Part shown: positions 6,664 through 16,981 of the stretch, piece after piece
Numbering within the stretch: the first letter of the stretch is position 1
Layout of the letters: each line of letters opens with the position of its first letter
Source of the DNA: a bacterium
GTDB lineage: Bacteria > Chloroflexota > Dormibacteria > Dormibacterales > Dormibacteraceae
Length of the DNA: 64,000 bases
Direction of reading: 5' to 3'
Assembly (NCBI GenBank): GCA_004299235.1
Contig: SCQL01000027.1
Span: 23,353-87,352 of the forward strand
Notes under the pieces: model-generated
Told to the model about the DNA's origin: nothing
Seen by the model: the letters and a program-made list of their open reading frames with translations, nothing else
The model's database searches: none
Position numbers and translations under genes: made by a program

Positions 6664-7425
6664 TCACACTGGCGGCCAGGGGACCGACCACGCCGATGCC
6701 GGCTCGGGGAACCGCCACCCGGGGTCGAGCACCCCGCGCAGCCGCCGCTTCAGCGCTTGCACCTCCGCCGGGCTGATCAGCTCGTCCAGCCTCTTCGCCA
6801 GCGCAGCTTTCTCCACCTCCCGCAGCGCCCGCTCCACGTCGCCGCAGAGCTCGGGCGGCAGCGGCCCGCCCGAAAAATCCCAGATCACGGTGCGCAGCTT
6901 GTGGTCGGCGTGGAAGGTGAGGCCGTGGTCGATGACCCACACCCGGTCGTCGGCATCGAACAGGCAGTGGCCCGACTTGCGGTCGGCGTTGTTGGTGATG
7001 ACATCGAAGAGCGCGACCCGCACCCAAGTGTCGCGATGGACGGTCTGCTCCCCCAGGAAGTGGCGGCGGTCGGCCTCGATGAACAGTTGCACCGCGCCCA
7101 TGCCGTGCGGTGCCTGGCGCCTCAAGACCGTGGGCGGGATGTTCGGCCAGCCCAGGACCTTGCTGAGCTCATAGGCCGCGATCTCACGCCGGTGAAGCGT
7201 TCCCGCCTGGAAATCCCACAACGGCGACTCGCCCCTGGCCGGCTTGTAGACCACCGTCAGGCCGGAGGGCGGATGCGGGTTCAGCCTGGCCAGGAAGGTG
7301 TAGTTGGACGCTCTGCGCAGGAGGCCGATCACCTCCATGTCGGGGAGCTCGGCGAGAAGACGTTCGGTCTCTTGGGCATGCGCGCCCGGCGCGGGCCCGG
7401 CGCTAGAAGATCGGCCGCGCGCCAT
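6664..7425 (-). CDS. SCO1664-family protein (PI3/4-kinase-like fold)
   Basis: A 253-residue protein of the SCO1664/TIGR03843 family. Kinase-like features are a Lys strand TVVYKPARGESPLWDF, the catalytic-loop-like DVITNNADRKSGHCLF (DxxxxNxDR, as in phosphoinositide-kinase-like and HipA-like enzymes) and the metal-binding IDHGLTFH. The family is found in Actinobacteria and Chloroflexota, usually beside DUF3090 and a histidine-phosphatase-type mutase; the substrate is unknown. It overlaps the DUF3090 gene by 23 nt, indicating translational coupling. The mutase partner is absent here and a surface protein gene follows instead. Confidence 0.85.
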   Translation of the reverse strand: MARGRSSSAGPAPGAHAQETERLLAELPDMEVIGLLRRASNYTFLARLNPHPPSGLTVVYKPARGESPLWDFQAGTLHRREIAAYELSKVLGWPNIPPTVLRRQAPHGMGAVQLFIEADRRHFLGEQTVHRDTWVRVALFDVITNNADRKSGHCLFDADDRVWVIDHGLTFHADHKLRTVIWDFSGGPLPPELCGDVERALREVEKAALAKRLDELISPAEVQALKRRLRGVLDPGWRFPEPASAWSVPWPPV

Positions 7426-7909
7426 TGGCGACCGGGCAGGGGTGGCCTGATGGGTCCATGGGCAGCCCGCAGCGAGGGCAGAGCGGGCGGCCGGCGGTCA
7501 GCACCTTCTGCGCCTGCTTGGAGAAGCCGATCGCCTGCTCGTGGCTCAGCCAGAAGCGCACTCTGGCAGAGTCGTCGGAGGAGCCCTCGTCGCCAGCGGC
7601 GGCCTGGCTCGCGACCAGGACGAACATCCGGCGCGCTTCGTGATATCCCAGGCCCATCTCACCGACCTGCCACTCGGGCTCGCCCGGTTCGAGGCCGGCG
7701 CCCTCCGGCGACTGTTCCGGCATCTGGATGCCCTGGGCCTCCATCATCTGGTGCAGCCGCAGGATCAGCGCCTGGATCTGAGACTTCTCGCAGGTCAAGG
7801 TCAGAGTGCGGCCCGAACCGCGGGCCAGCAGGTAAAAACGCCTCTGGCCTGGCTGGCCGACGGTGGCCACCGCGATGCGGTCGACAGGGTCGAGCTCGAA
7901 GATCGGCAT
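7403..7909 (-). CDS. DUF3090 family protein
   Basis: A 168-residue protein matching the DUF3090/TIGR03847 family. Its N-terminal IFELDPVDRIAVATVGQPGQRRFYLLA and the middle GLGYHEARRMFVLVA and VRFWLSHEQAIGF segments are typical. It ends with a zinc-binding-type motif CPRCGLPMDPSGHPCP. Function is unknown; the constant pairing with SCO1664-type kinases suggests a partner or substrate. It starts 8 nt after a TAGGCT hexamer on the minus strand and overlaps the next gene by 23 nt. Confidence 0.88.
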   Translation of the reverse strand: MPIFELDPVDRIAVATVGQPGQRRFYLLARGSGRTLTLTCEKSQIQALILRLHQMMEAQGIQMPEQSPEGAGLEPGEPEWQVGEMGLGYHEARRMFVLVASQAAAGDEGSSDDSARVRFWLSHEQAIGFSKQAQKVLTAGRPLCPRCGLPMDPSGHPCPVANGARPIF

Positions 7910-7917
7910 TGCTGCTT

Positions 7918-7923
7918 AGCCTA
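7918..7923 (-). promoter_or_regulatory. TAGGCT -10-like element of DUF3090 operon
   Basis: TAGGCT read on the minus strand ends 8 nt before the ATG at 7909, with no Shine-Dalgarno sequence between. This is the start-proximal arrangement also seen at fabI, glyA and others. Confidence 0.45.
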
Positions 7924-8016
7924 GGGGTTGTTTTGAGGCGCCTGCAGAGGGGAAGAAGATCAGAGGTACTTATTTCGAATGGCGCCGGCCGCGCGACCTG
8001 GAGGATTAGCTGACTT

Positions 8017-9927
<1,911 letters not shown>

Positions 9928-9942
9928 GACCCGAGCCGCTCT

Positions 9943-11088
9943 GTGAAGTTGGTCACGTACCTGCGGTCGCGAACCCGGCTCTGGGCGGCCGCAGGGCTGT
10001 GGGCCGGCCTTTTGCTGCTGGCCTTCGACCTCTACGCCTCGGCCGTCACCTACATCCCCCAATACCGAGTCCGAAACGACTTCCGGCTCATCTACGGCGC
10101 GGCGCTCACGGGCCTCGATCACGGCTACGGCCACCTTTACGACCTGACGGCGCAAAAGGCCGCGGTGGAGGGGCTTGGGTCGGGCTTCTACTGGTCGCCG
10201 TTTCTGAACCCACCGCCGCTGGCCTGGCTCGGGACTCCTTTCACAGTCCTTCCCTTCGGCGTCGCGATCGTGGCCTGGACCGCCCTGATCGTTGCCGCAT
10301 CGCTGCTCGCCTGGCACCTGGCCGCGCCGGGCGGCCGCCTGGCGCGCGCCGCCCATCTCGCCCTGTGGTTGGGGCTCTTCCCGGTCGCGTTCGGCTTGAT
10401 GGTGGGGCAGCCGGTCGCCCTGGCGGCTGCCGCGTTGGCCGCATGCTGGTGGCTGGCCGGCCACAACCGCACCGTGGCGGCCGGGCTCGCCCTGAGCCTG
10501 ATCGCCATCAAGCCGCAGGTCGCCTTGCTCGTGCCGCTGTGCCTGCTCGCGTCAGGCCATGGGCGCATCTTCGGCGCCTGGCTCTCGGCCACCGGGCTGG
10601 CGGCCCTGGTCGCGCTGGCGTTGCTCGGCCCGGAGGGGCTGCACCGCTACCGCGAGGTGCTCGCCCTGGCCTCGCAGTGGGAGCCGACGCGGCGTTACGC
10701 CATCGCCGGCCCGCTCGGCCTCGGCCCGCAGCTCTACGCCGTGCAGGCGCTGGTCGTGGCCGGGGCCCTCGCGGCGGCCTGGCGCCAGCGCCATGCCGGT
10801 GTCGGGCCGCCGATCGCCGCGGGCATCGTCGGCTCCCTTCTCTTCACCCCCTACGTCGGCTTCCAGGACTTCGCCATGCTGGTCGTCGCGGGCTGGCTGG
10901 TCCTGCGGTCCCAGCCCACGCCATGGCAGGTGGCGCTGCTGGTCGTGGGCTACGTGCTGCTGGAGCTCGCGCTGCTGTTGCCGGCCGTACCGATCCTGGT
11001 CGCGGAGGCGTGCTTTCTGGCGACGTTGTGGTGGCCGGCCGCCATCCGCCCACCGACGATCGATGGCGAGCTGGTGCCTGCCACCTGA
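9943..11088 (+). CDS. GT87-family (DUF2029) membrane mannosyltransferase-like protein
   Basis: A 381-residue membrane protein with about ten helices. The first periplasmic loop carries RNDFRLIYGAALTGLDHG and GHLYDLTAQKAAVEGLG, with the acidic residue expected in GT-C enzymes, followed by FYWSPFLNPPPLAWLGTPF. This is the pattern of GT87 (DUF2029) polyprenyl-phosphate-mannose-dependent transferases. The sugar and acceptor are unknown; a polyprenol monophosphomannose synthase-like gene exists at 39156. The GTG start lies 15 nt after dnaK. No ribosome site is obvious. Confidence 0.75.
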   Translation: MKLVTYLRSRTRLWAAAGLWAGLLLLAFDLYASAVTYIPQYRVRNDFRLIYGAALTGLDHGYGHLYDLTAQKAAVEGLGSGFYWSPFLNPPPLAWLGTPFTVLPFGVAIVAWTALIVAASLLAWHLAAPGGRLARAAHLALWLGLFPVAFGLMVGQPVALAAAALAACWWLAGHNRTVAAGLALSLIAIKPQVALLVPLCLLASGHGRIFGAWLSATGLAALVALALLGPEGLHRYREVLALASQWEPTRRYAIAGPLGLGPQLYAVQALVVAGALAAAWRQRHAGVGPPIAAGIVGSLLFTPYVGFQDFAMLVVAGWLVLRSQPTPWQVALLVVGYVLLELALLLPAVPILVAEACFLATLWWPAAIRPPTIDGELVPAT

Positions 11089-11115
11089 GCCCATCCACGC
11101 CCTGTCGCAGGGCAT

Positions 11116-11191
11116 TGGAGCCGACGGTGGGATTCGAACCCACGACCTGCCACTTACGAGGCGGCTGCTCTGCCAACTGAGCTACGTCGGC
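11116..11191 (-). tRNA. tRNA-Thr (anticodon CGT)
   Basis: Read on the minus strand it folds into a standard cloverleaf: acceptor GCCGACG pairing with CGTCGGC, D arm GCTCAGTTGGCAGAGC, anticodon stem GCCGC/GTGGC with loop CTCGTAA (anticodon CGT, reading ACG), T arm GTGGG-TTCGAAT-CCCAC, discriminator T and an encoded CCA. Length 76 nt including CCA. It lies between oppositely oriented protein genes. Confidence 0.96.
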
Positions 11192-11259
11192 ATGGGAGGC
11201 GCAAATTCTGAGCGGAAAACGGCGCGTCGCCGCGGGCGCCTAGGCTACCATCGACGGAG

Positions 11260-11748
11260 ATGAGAACACTGGATGTCGAGCGCCTCGCGGCCGGTGATTA
11301 TGGCCTCATCAAGCCGCTTTTGGTCGAGCTCCACCTCGGCGAGCAGGTCCACTATTCGGACCATCCGCAGCTGAGTCGCGGCGAGATCGAGCACCACCTG
11401 GCGGACGTCCCGTCGGCGTTTCGGGGTGAGAACATCGTCTACGCCGTCCGCGACGAGGTGGGCGAGGTGATCGGCTTCTGCTGGATCGTCCTCTACGACC
11501 CGGGGACCGGGCTCGAGGGTGAGGTCGCCGAGGTTTACGTCGCCACCGAGCACCGTGGACGGGGCATCGGCGAGATGCTGCTCAAGCGGGCGGTGAAGCT
11601 GTTCCAGGAACGCCATGTCACGCTCGCCTACGTCTGGACGCGCCCGGACAACGAGTCCGCGGTCCGCCTCTATCGATCGGCCGGCTTCCAGACCAGCCGG
11701 CAGCTGGTCATGACCTGGTACCCGACGGAGCCCTCTCGCAGCAGCTGA
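11260..11748 (+). CDS. GNAT-family N-acetyltransferase
   Basis: A 162-residue acetyl-CoA-dependent transferase. Motif A is VAEVYVATEHRGRGIGEMLL, with the R-G-x-G-I-G pyrophosphate loop. Motif B follows as VTLAYVWTRPDNESAVRLYRSAGF, with the Asn-x4-LYxxxGF element typical of RimI-like GNATs. The substrate is unknown. The ATG at 11260 has GGAG immediately upstream, and a TAGGCT hexamer lies at 11241-11246. It precedes the HtrA-like gene by 27 nt and may share its transcript. Confidence 0.88.
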   Translation: MRTLDVERLAAGDYGLIKPLLVELHLGEQVHYSDHPQLSRGEIEHHLADVPSAFRGENIVYAVRDEVGEVIGFCWIVLYDPGTGLEGEVAEVYVATEHRGRGIGEMLLKRAVKLFQERHVTLAYVWTRPDNESAVRLYRSAGFQTSRQLVMTWYPTEPSRSS

Positions 11749-11775
11749 CCCTCCCTTTCTACACTTGCGGGTAGG

Positions 11776-12897
11776 TTGATCCCTCCAGGCGGCGACTTGC
11801 GCCCGAACGACTCAGAAACCTCCCGGCGCCGCCGCTCCGGCCCAATCGCGTTTGCCGCCGCCGGCCTGGCGTTGACGGCGCTGGTCGCCGCCGCCGTGAC
11901 GCTTGGCGTGCTCCAGCTCCAATCACGTACCAACACCCAGCAGGTCAACCTGCGTTCGGGCGTGACCATCTCCGAGGACTCCGCCATCGTCCAGGCGGCG
12001 GCCAAGGCCAGGCCGGCGGTCGTCAGCGTGGTCACGCAGCAGCAGCCCTTCCTGGTCCGCGGCTCCGGCTACCTCGCCACGAGCGACGGCTACATCGTCA
12101 CCAACATCGGCGTCATCGCCGGGGCCGCCACGATGACCGTCCTGGTCGCGGACGACACCAAGCCGCGCGCCGCGCGTCTGGTCGACTACGACTGCGAAAC
12201 CGGCGTGGCGGTGATCAAGGTCGATGACGTCAGCGGCCTCCCGACGCTTGCCTTCGCCGACCCGACCGCCCTCGTCCAGGGCCAGGTGATCGTCGCCGTC
12301 GGCGGTCCGCTGGAGGGCGGAGCGGTCACGCCCGGCCATGTGAGCGCCATGCACCGGATGATCTCGGTCGCCGACCCGGTGGCCGCCGGCCACAAGCTGG
12401 AATTCAGCGACTCCATCGAGACCGATGCCGTCATCGACACCGGCGTCTCCGGCGGGCCGCTGCTCAATGTCGGCGGCCAGGTGATCGGCATCGCCATGGA
12501 GGCCCGGCCGCCGGCGGGACCGGCCGGCTTCGGGCTCAATGCCGCCGACATCGTGGACGACGTGCAGCAGATCCTGCTGACGGGTCAGGTGGTCGTGGCC
12601 TCCCTTGGCGCCGCCAACACCGACCTCAGCGCCGGGATGGCCGAGCTGGCCGGGCTGCCAGAGGGCGGCGAGCTGCTGTCGGTCGACAAGGGCGGGCCGG
12701 CGGAGTCGGCCGGCCTTCAGCCCGGAGACGTCGTCACTCAGATCGATGACGTCAAGCTCGACGGAGCGCATCCGCTGCGCCTCCTGCTTCGCTCACGCTT
12801 TCACCCCGGCCAGCGCGTCACGGTGACCTATTCGCGAGCGGGCGCCTCGGCGCAGATCCAGCTGACCCTGGCGGGGCAGCACCCGACGTGCGCATGA
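11776..12897 (+). CDS. HtrA/S1C-like membrane protein with PDZ domain, probable pseudoprotease
   Basis: A 373-residue protein: short basic cytoplasmic start, one membrane helix (residues 22-48), trypsin-like domain (about 70-265) and a PDZ domain (about 275-365, GPAESAGLQPGDVVTQID). Alignment to HtrA motifs is clear. GYIVTNIGVIAG replaces the usual TNxHV, so the catalytic His is Gly112. CETGVAVIKV replaces TDLAVLK, so the Asp is Gly143. GVSGGPLLN keeps Ser225, although the usual GNSGGP is GVSGGP. Loss of two triad residues argues against normal proteolysis; a binding or sensing role is inferred. TTG at 11776 is used for lack of a better start. Its stop overlaps argS. Confidence 0.8.
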   Translation: MIPPGGDLRPNDSETSRRRRSGPIAFAAAGLALTALVAAAVTLGVLQLQSRTNTQQVNLRSGVTISEDSAIVQAAAKARPAVVSVVTQQQPFLVRGSGYLATSDGYIVTNIGVIAGAATMTVLVADDTKPRAARLVDYDCETGVAVIKVDDVSGLPTLAFADPTALVQGQVIVAVGGPLEGGAVTPGHVSAMHRMISVADPVAAGHKLEFSDSIETDAVIDTGVSGGPLLNVGGQVIGIAMEARPPAGPAGFGLNAADIVDDVQQILLTGQVVVASLGAANTDLSAGMAELAGLPEGGELLSVDKGGPAESAGLQPGDVVTQIDDVKLDGAHPLRLLLRSRFHPGQRVTVTYSRAGASAQIQLTLAGQHPTCA

Positions 12898-14576
12898 CGA
12901 TGGACTCGGCGCGTGGCATCAGGGACCGGATCGCGGGCGCGCTCGAGGCCGCGGTGCGCGCGCTCGGTGTCCAAGGCGAGATCCCGGATCTCGAGCTCGG
13001 GCGCGCGAAGGGCAGCGACCGCGGGGAGTATGCGAGCCCGGCGGGGCTGAAGCTCGCCAGGCTGATGCGGCAGGCGCCGCCGCAGATAGCGGGCCGCCTG
13101 GCCGGCGCCATCGCCCTGCCGGACGGGGCGGCCGCCGTGGAGGCGGTCGGGGGTTATGTCAACTTCCGGCTGACGCCCGAGTGGCTCCAGCGATTGGTGG
13201 CCGAGGTGGCCGCGCACGGGCCGGGCTACGGCGCCTCCGGCACCGGCGAAGGCGAGCGCATCCAGGTGGAGTTCGGGAGCATCAACCCGACGGGACCGAT
13301 GCACATCGGCCACGGTCGCGGTGTCATCCTCGGCGACTCGATCTCCCGCCTGCTCGAGTTCACCGGCCACGACGTCCAGCGCGAGTACTACGTCAACGAC
13401 CAGAACACGCAGGCGCGCCTTTTCGGCGAATCCGTGTACGCGCGCCTCCATGGCGACGAGCCGCCTGAGCGCGGCTATGCCGGAGCGTATGTGGCCGAGC
13501 TTGCCGAGATGGCGCGCCGCGATCTGCCCGGAATCGACGCCCTGCCACACGCCGAAGCCGAGCCCAGGTTGCGCGGGTACGCGATCGCGGTGATGGTCGA
13601 GCGCATCCGGGCCAGCGTGGCCCGGCTCAACGTGCGTTACGACGAGTGGTTCCGCGAATCCGAGGTGTGGCAGCAGGGACTGGCGGAGCTGGCCATCGAG
13701 CGCCTGCGCGAGTCCGGCTATTTGAAAAAGCGCGACGGTGCGCTGTGGTTCGGGCCCGCCCTCGAGGAGGAGGACGGCCTGGTCGATCAGATGGTGTCGG
13801 AGGAGGAGGACCGGGTGGTCATCCGCTCGAACGGCGAGCCGACCTACTTCGCGTCAGACCTCGGTTACCTGCTGAGCCGCTTCGAGCGTCGGGCTTTCAA
13901 CCGGGTGGTCGAGATCTGGGCCGCCGACCACCATGGCTATGTCTCGCGAATGAAGTCGGCCACCGCCGCCCTCGGCCTGGACCCGTCGAAGCTCGTGGTC
14001 ATCCTGAATCAGATGGTCAACTTGCAAGAGGGCAAGATGTCCAAGCGCGCGGGCCGGTTCGTCACCCTCGACGAGCTCGTGGACCGGGTCGGTTCCGACG
14101 CCGTCCGTTACTTCTACCTCCTGCGCTCGCCGGACACCACCATCGAGTTCGACCTGGAGCTTGCGGTCACCCAGGGCAACGAGAACCCCGTGTACTACGC
14201 GCAATACGCGCACGCGCGGCTGGCCAACGTCGAGGCGACGGCAAGCGAGCGGCATCCGCGATTGCCGGAGCGGGCGGAGGTCTCGTTGCTCGTGCATCCA
14301 TGGGAGCTCGACGTGGCTCGCCAGCTCGCGTTCTGGCCGGAGGTGGCCGCGGACGCCGCGCGGCTCCTCGAGCCGCACCGCATCCCGTACTACGTGCAGG
14401 ACCTCGCCACCGCGGTGCACCGCTTCTATCACGCGGGCAACGAGACCAGCGACCATCGGGTGGTGGTCGACGACGAGGCGGTGACCCGAGCGCGCTTGGA
14501 ACTGTGCCGGGCGGCGCGTCACACTTTGAAGACCGCGCTCGGCCTCATGGGAGTCACCGCTCCCGACCGCATGTAA
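12894..14576 (+). CDS. argS: Arginyl-tRNA synthetase
   Basis: A class Ia synthetase of 560 residues charging tRNA-Arg. It has the N-terminal Arg-tRNA-synthetase additional domain (to about residue 110), then the HIGH motif in NPTGPMHIGHGRGVILGDS, the KMSK-type loop QEGKMSKRAG, and the C-terminal anticodon-binding helical domain ending with RHTLKTALGLMGVTAPDRM, as expected for DALR-domain enzymes. The ATG at 12894 overlaps the upstream stop as ATGA; a GTG at 12888 is also in frame. Translational coupling with the HtrA-like gene is likely. Confidence 0.96.
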   Translation: MTMDSARGIRDRIAGALEAAVRALGVQGEIPDLELGRAKGSDRGEYASPAGLKLARLMRQAPPQIAGRLAGAIALPDGAAAVEAVGGYVNFRLTPEWLQRLVAEVAAHGPGYGASGTGEGERIQVEFGSINPTGPMHIGHGRGVILGDSISRLLEFTGHDVQREYYVNDQNTQARLFGESVYARLHGDEPPERGYAGAYVAELAEMARRDLPGIDALPHAEAEPRLRGYAIAVMVERIRASVARLNVRYDEWFRESEVWQQGLAELAIERLRESGYLKKRDGALWFGPALEEEDGLVDQMVSEEEDRVVIRSNGEPTYFASDLGYLLSRFERRAFNRVVEIWAADHHGYVSRMKSATAALGLDPSKLVVILNQMVNLQEGKMSKRAGRFVTLDELVDRVGSDAVRYFYLLRSPDTTIEFDLELAVTQGNENPVYYAQYAHARLANVEATASERHPRLPERAEVSLLVHPWELDVARQLAFWPEVAADAARLLEPHRIPYYVQDLATAVHRFYHAGNETSDHRVVVDDEAVTRARLELCRAARHTLKTALGLMGVTAPDRM

Positions 14577-14617
14577 GGTTCGGATTTCCCCCCACCGGCA
14601 TTCACAAGGAGAGAGAT

Positions 14618-15262
14618 TTGGACGTCACCTGGCTGGGACATGGCTGCTTTCGGCTGCGCGGCCGCGGCGCGGCAGTCGTGACCGACCCCTACCCGCCGGC
14701 GATCGGGCTCAAGCTGCAGCGGCTGGACGCCGACCTCGTGACGGTCAGCCATGAGCACGAGAACCACAACTACACCCAGATACTGCGCGACGCCTACGAG
14801 ATCCGGGGGCCGGGCGAGTATGAGGTCGCGGGCATCAGCGTCATCGGCGTGCCCACCTATCACGACGCGGAGAAAGGCGCCAAGCAGGGTCGCAACACCA
14901 TCTACCTGATCGAGATCGACGACGTGCGAGTGTGCCATCTCGGCGACCTCGGTCACCGACTCGACGACGCGGATGCCGAGGCCATCTCCGCGCCGGACGT
15001 GCTGCTCGTCCCGGTCGGCGGCCGCACCGCGATCAACGCCGCGGAGGCGGCGGAGGTGGTCCGCCAGCTCGAACCGCGCTACGTCGTGCCCATGCACTAC
15101 GCCATCCCCGGGCTGAAGCTGGAGCTCGACACCATCGACCGGTTCCTCAAAGAGATGGGCGTGAAGCCGTCCGAGCCTCAGCCCAAGCTGTCCGTCATGG
15201 CCTCGTCGGGGGATTACGAGACCAAGGTCGTCGTCCTGGAGCCGAAAGTCGAACCCAGGTAA
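14618..15262 (+). CDS. UlaG/UPF0173-like metallo-beta-lactamase-fold hydrolase
   Basis: A 214-residue MBL-fold protein of the short UlaG-like branch (DVTWLGHGCFRLRGRGAAVV, TDPYPP). The metal motif reads SHEHENHNY: both early His residues and the last His are present, but the Asp of HxHxDH is Asn. Later ligands appear in THY-like VPTYHDAEKG, GDLGH and VPMHY. The family often shows this relaxed motif and many members have no known substrate. The TTG start at 14618 is set by AAGGAGAGAG 4-10 nt upstream. It lies between argS and pyrG. Confidence 0.85.
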   Translation: MDVTWLGHGCFRLRGRGAAVVTDPYPPAIGLKLQRLDADLVTVSHEHENHNYTQILRDAYEIRGPGEYEVAGISVIGVPTYHDAEKGAKQGRNTIYLIEIDDVRVCHLGDLGHRLDDADAEAISAPDVLLVPVGGRTAINAAEAAEVVRQLEPRYVVPMHYAIPGLKLELDTIDRFLKEMGVKPSEPQPKLSVMASSGDYETKVVVLEPKVEPR

Positions 15263-15325
15263 GCGTCGCGCGTCCCGTCGCCCAGCCGACCCGGTAACAT
15301 GGTTAAAACCGCCCTGGAGGTCTGC

Positions 15326-16978
15326 ATGTCGAAGTACGTTTTCGTGACCGGGGGTGTCGTCTCCTCGCTTGGGAAGGGCATCACGGCGGCGTCGATCGGG
15401 AACATCCTGAAAGCCCGCCACCTCACCGTCTCCCTCCAGAAGCTCGACCCGTACCTGAACGTGGACCCCGGCACGATGAGCCCGTACCAGCACGGCGAGG
15501 TGTTCGTCACCGACGACGGCGCCGAGACCGACCTCGACCTCGGGCACTACGAGCGCTTCGTCGACGAGAACCTGACCGTCGCCTCCAACGTCACCACCGG
15601 CAAGATCTACCAGGAGGTCATCGCGCGCGAACGTCGAGGCGACTACCTCGGCGCCACCGTGCAGGTCATCCCCCACGTCACCAACGTGATCAAGGAAAAG
15701 ATCCTCCGGGCGTCACGCGACCCGCAGGCCGATGCCGTCGTGGTCGAGGTGGGAGGCACCGTCGGCGACATCGAGAGCCTTCCGTTCCTCGAGGCGATCC
15801 GCCAGCTGAAGAACGACCTCGGCCGGCAGAACGTCTTTTACGTTCACTGCTCGCTGGTCCCGGTCGTCCACGGCCAGGAGATGAAGACCAAGCCGACCCA
15901 GCACTCGGTCCATGCCCTGCGCGCCATCGGCATTCAGCCCGACGCCATCATCTGCCGTTCTGAGATCGCGATCGACGCCGACCTCAAGGAGAAGATCGCG
16001 CTGTTCTGTGACGTGCCGCGCGAGGCAGTCGTCTCGGTGCCCGACGTCGAGTCGATCTACGAGGTGCCGCTCATGCTCGAGGCCGCCGGACTCGGGAAGG
16101 TCATGGCCAAGCACTTCGAGCTCGACGAGACGGCGCATCTGCCGGACCACGGGCCGTGGATCCAGCTGGTCCACCGCATCAAGCATCCGCGCGCGACGGT
16201 GCCCGTCGCCCTGGTCGGCAAGTACGTGGCGCTGCCTGACGCTTACCTGAGCGTCATCGAGTCGCTGCGGCACGCCGGCATCCACCACGGCCTGGACATC
16301 GAGATCCGCTGGGTCTCATCCGAGAAGCTGGACGCCGGCGACACCTCGCCGCTGATGGGCGTCGCCGGCATCGTGGTGCCCGGTGGCTTCGGGTACCGCG
16401 GCATCGAAGGCAAGGTGCAGGCGTCGCGATATGCGCGCCACAACCGCATCCCATACCTCGGCCTGTGCCTCGGCATGCAGTGCGCGGTCATCGACTTCGC
16501 GCGTGAGGTCCTCGACGCGCCGGACGCCAACTCCACCGAGTTCGCGGCCTTCACCTCGACGCCGGTCATCGACCTGATGCCCGAACAGAGGAATGTCGAC
16601 CAGATGGGGGCTTCGATGCGGCTCGGCCTGTACCCGTGCAAGCTGCTGCCCGGCTCGCTGGCGCACAGGGCCTACGGCGAAGAGGTCGTTTACGAGCGGC
16701 ACCGCCACCGCTTCGAGTTCAACAACGAGTACCGCGAGTCGATGGGCGAGGCGGGCATGGTTTTCAGCGGCGTTTCGCCGAACGGCCGGCTGGTCGAGAT
16801 CGTCGAGCTGGCCGACCACCCATGGTTCGTCGCCAGCCAGTTCCATCCCGAGTTCCGCTCGCGTCCGAACCGCGCGCACCCGCTCTTCCGTGACTTCGTG
16901 CGTGCGGCCTTCCTGCAGAGCGGTATCGACCAGATGGAGCTTCGCCCGGCCGAGCTGCTGGAAGAGACCGACAGCTAG
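15326..16978 (+). CDS. pyrG: CTP synthase
   Basis: A 550-residue enzyme making CTP from UTP, ATP and glutamine. The N-terminal synthase domain opens with [20 protein letters not shown] (P-loop) and contains the [20 protein letters not shown] segment. The C-terminal class I glutamine amidotransferase domain has the nucleophile Cys in YLGLCLGMQ and the His-Glu pair in FHPEF. The ATG at 15326 has GGAGG 5 nt upstream; an in-frame ATG at 15299 would add a non-conserved extension. The GlpX-like gene starts 3 nt after its stop. Confidence 0.97.
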   Translation: MSKYVFVTGGVVSSLGKGITAASIGNILKARHLTVSLQKLDPYLNVDPGTMSPYQHGEVFVTDDGAETDLDLGHYERFVDENLTVASNVTTGKIYQEVIARERRGDYLGATVQVIPHVTNVIKEKILRASRDPQADAVVVEVGGTVGDIESLPFLEAIRQLKNDLGRQNVFYVHCSLVPVVHGQEMKTKPTQHSVHALRAIGIQPDAIICRSEIAIDADLKEKIALFCDVPREAVVSVPDVESIYEVPLMLEAAGLGKVMAKHFELDETAHLPDHGPWIQLVHRIKHPRATVPVALVGKYVALPDAYLSVIESLRHAGIHHGLDIEIRWVSSEKLDAGDTSPLMGVAGIVVPGGFGYRGIEGKVQASRYARHNRIPYLGLCLGMQCAVIDFAREVLDAPDANSTEFAAFTSTPVIDLMPEQRNVDQMGASMRLGLYPCKLLPGSLAHRAYGEEVVYERHRHRFEFNNEYRESMGEAGMVFSGVSPNGRLVEIVELADHPWFVASQFHPEFRSRPNRAHPLFRDFVRAAFLQSGIDQMELRPAELLEETDS

Positions 16979-16981
16979 CAG

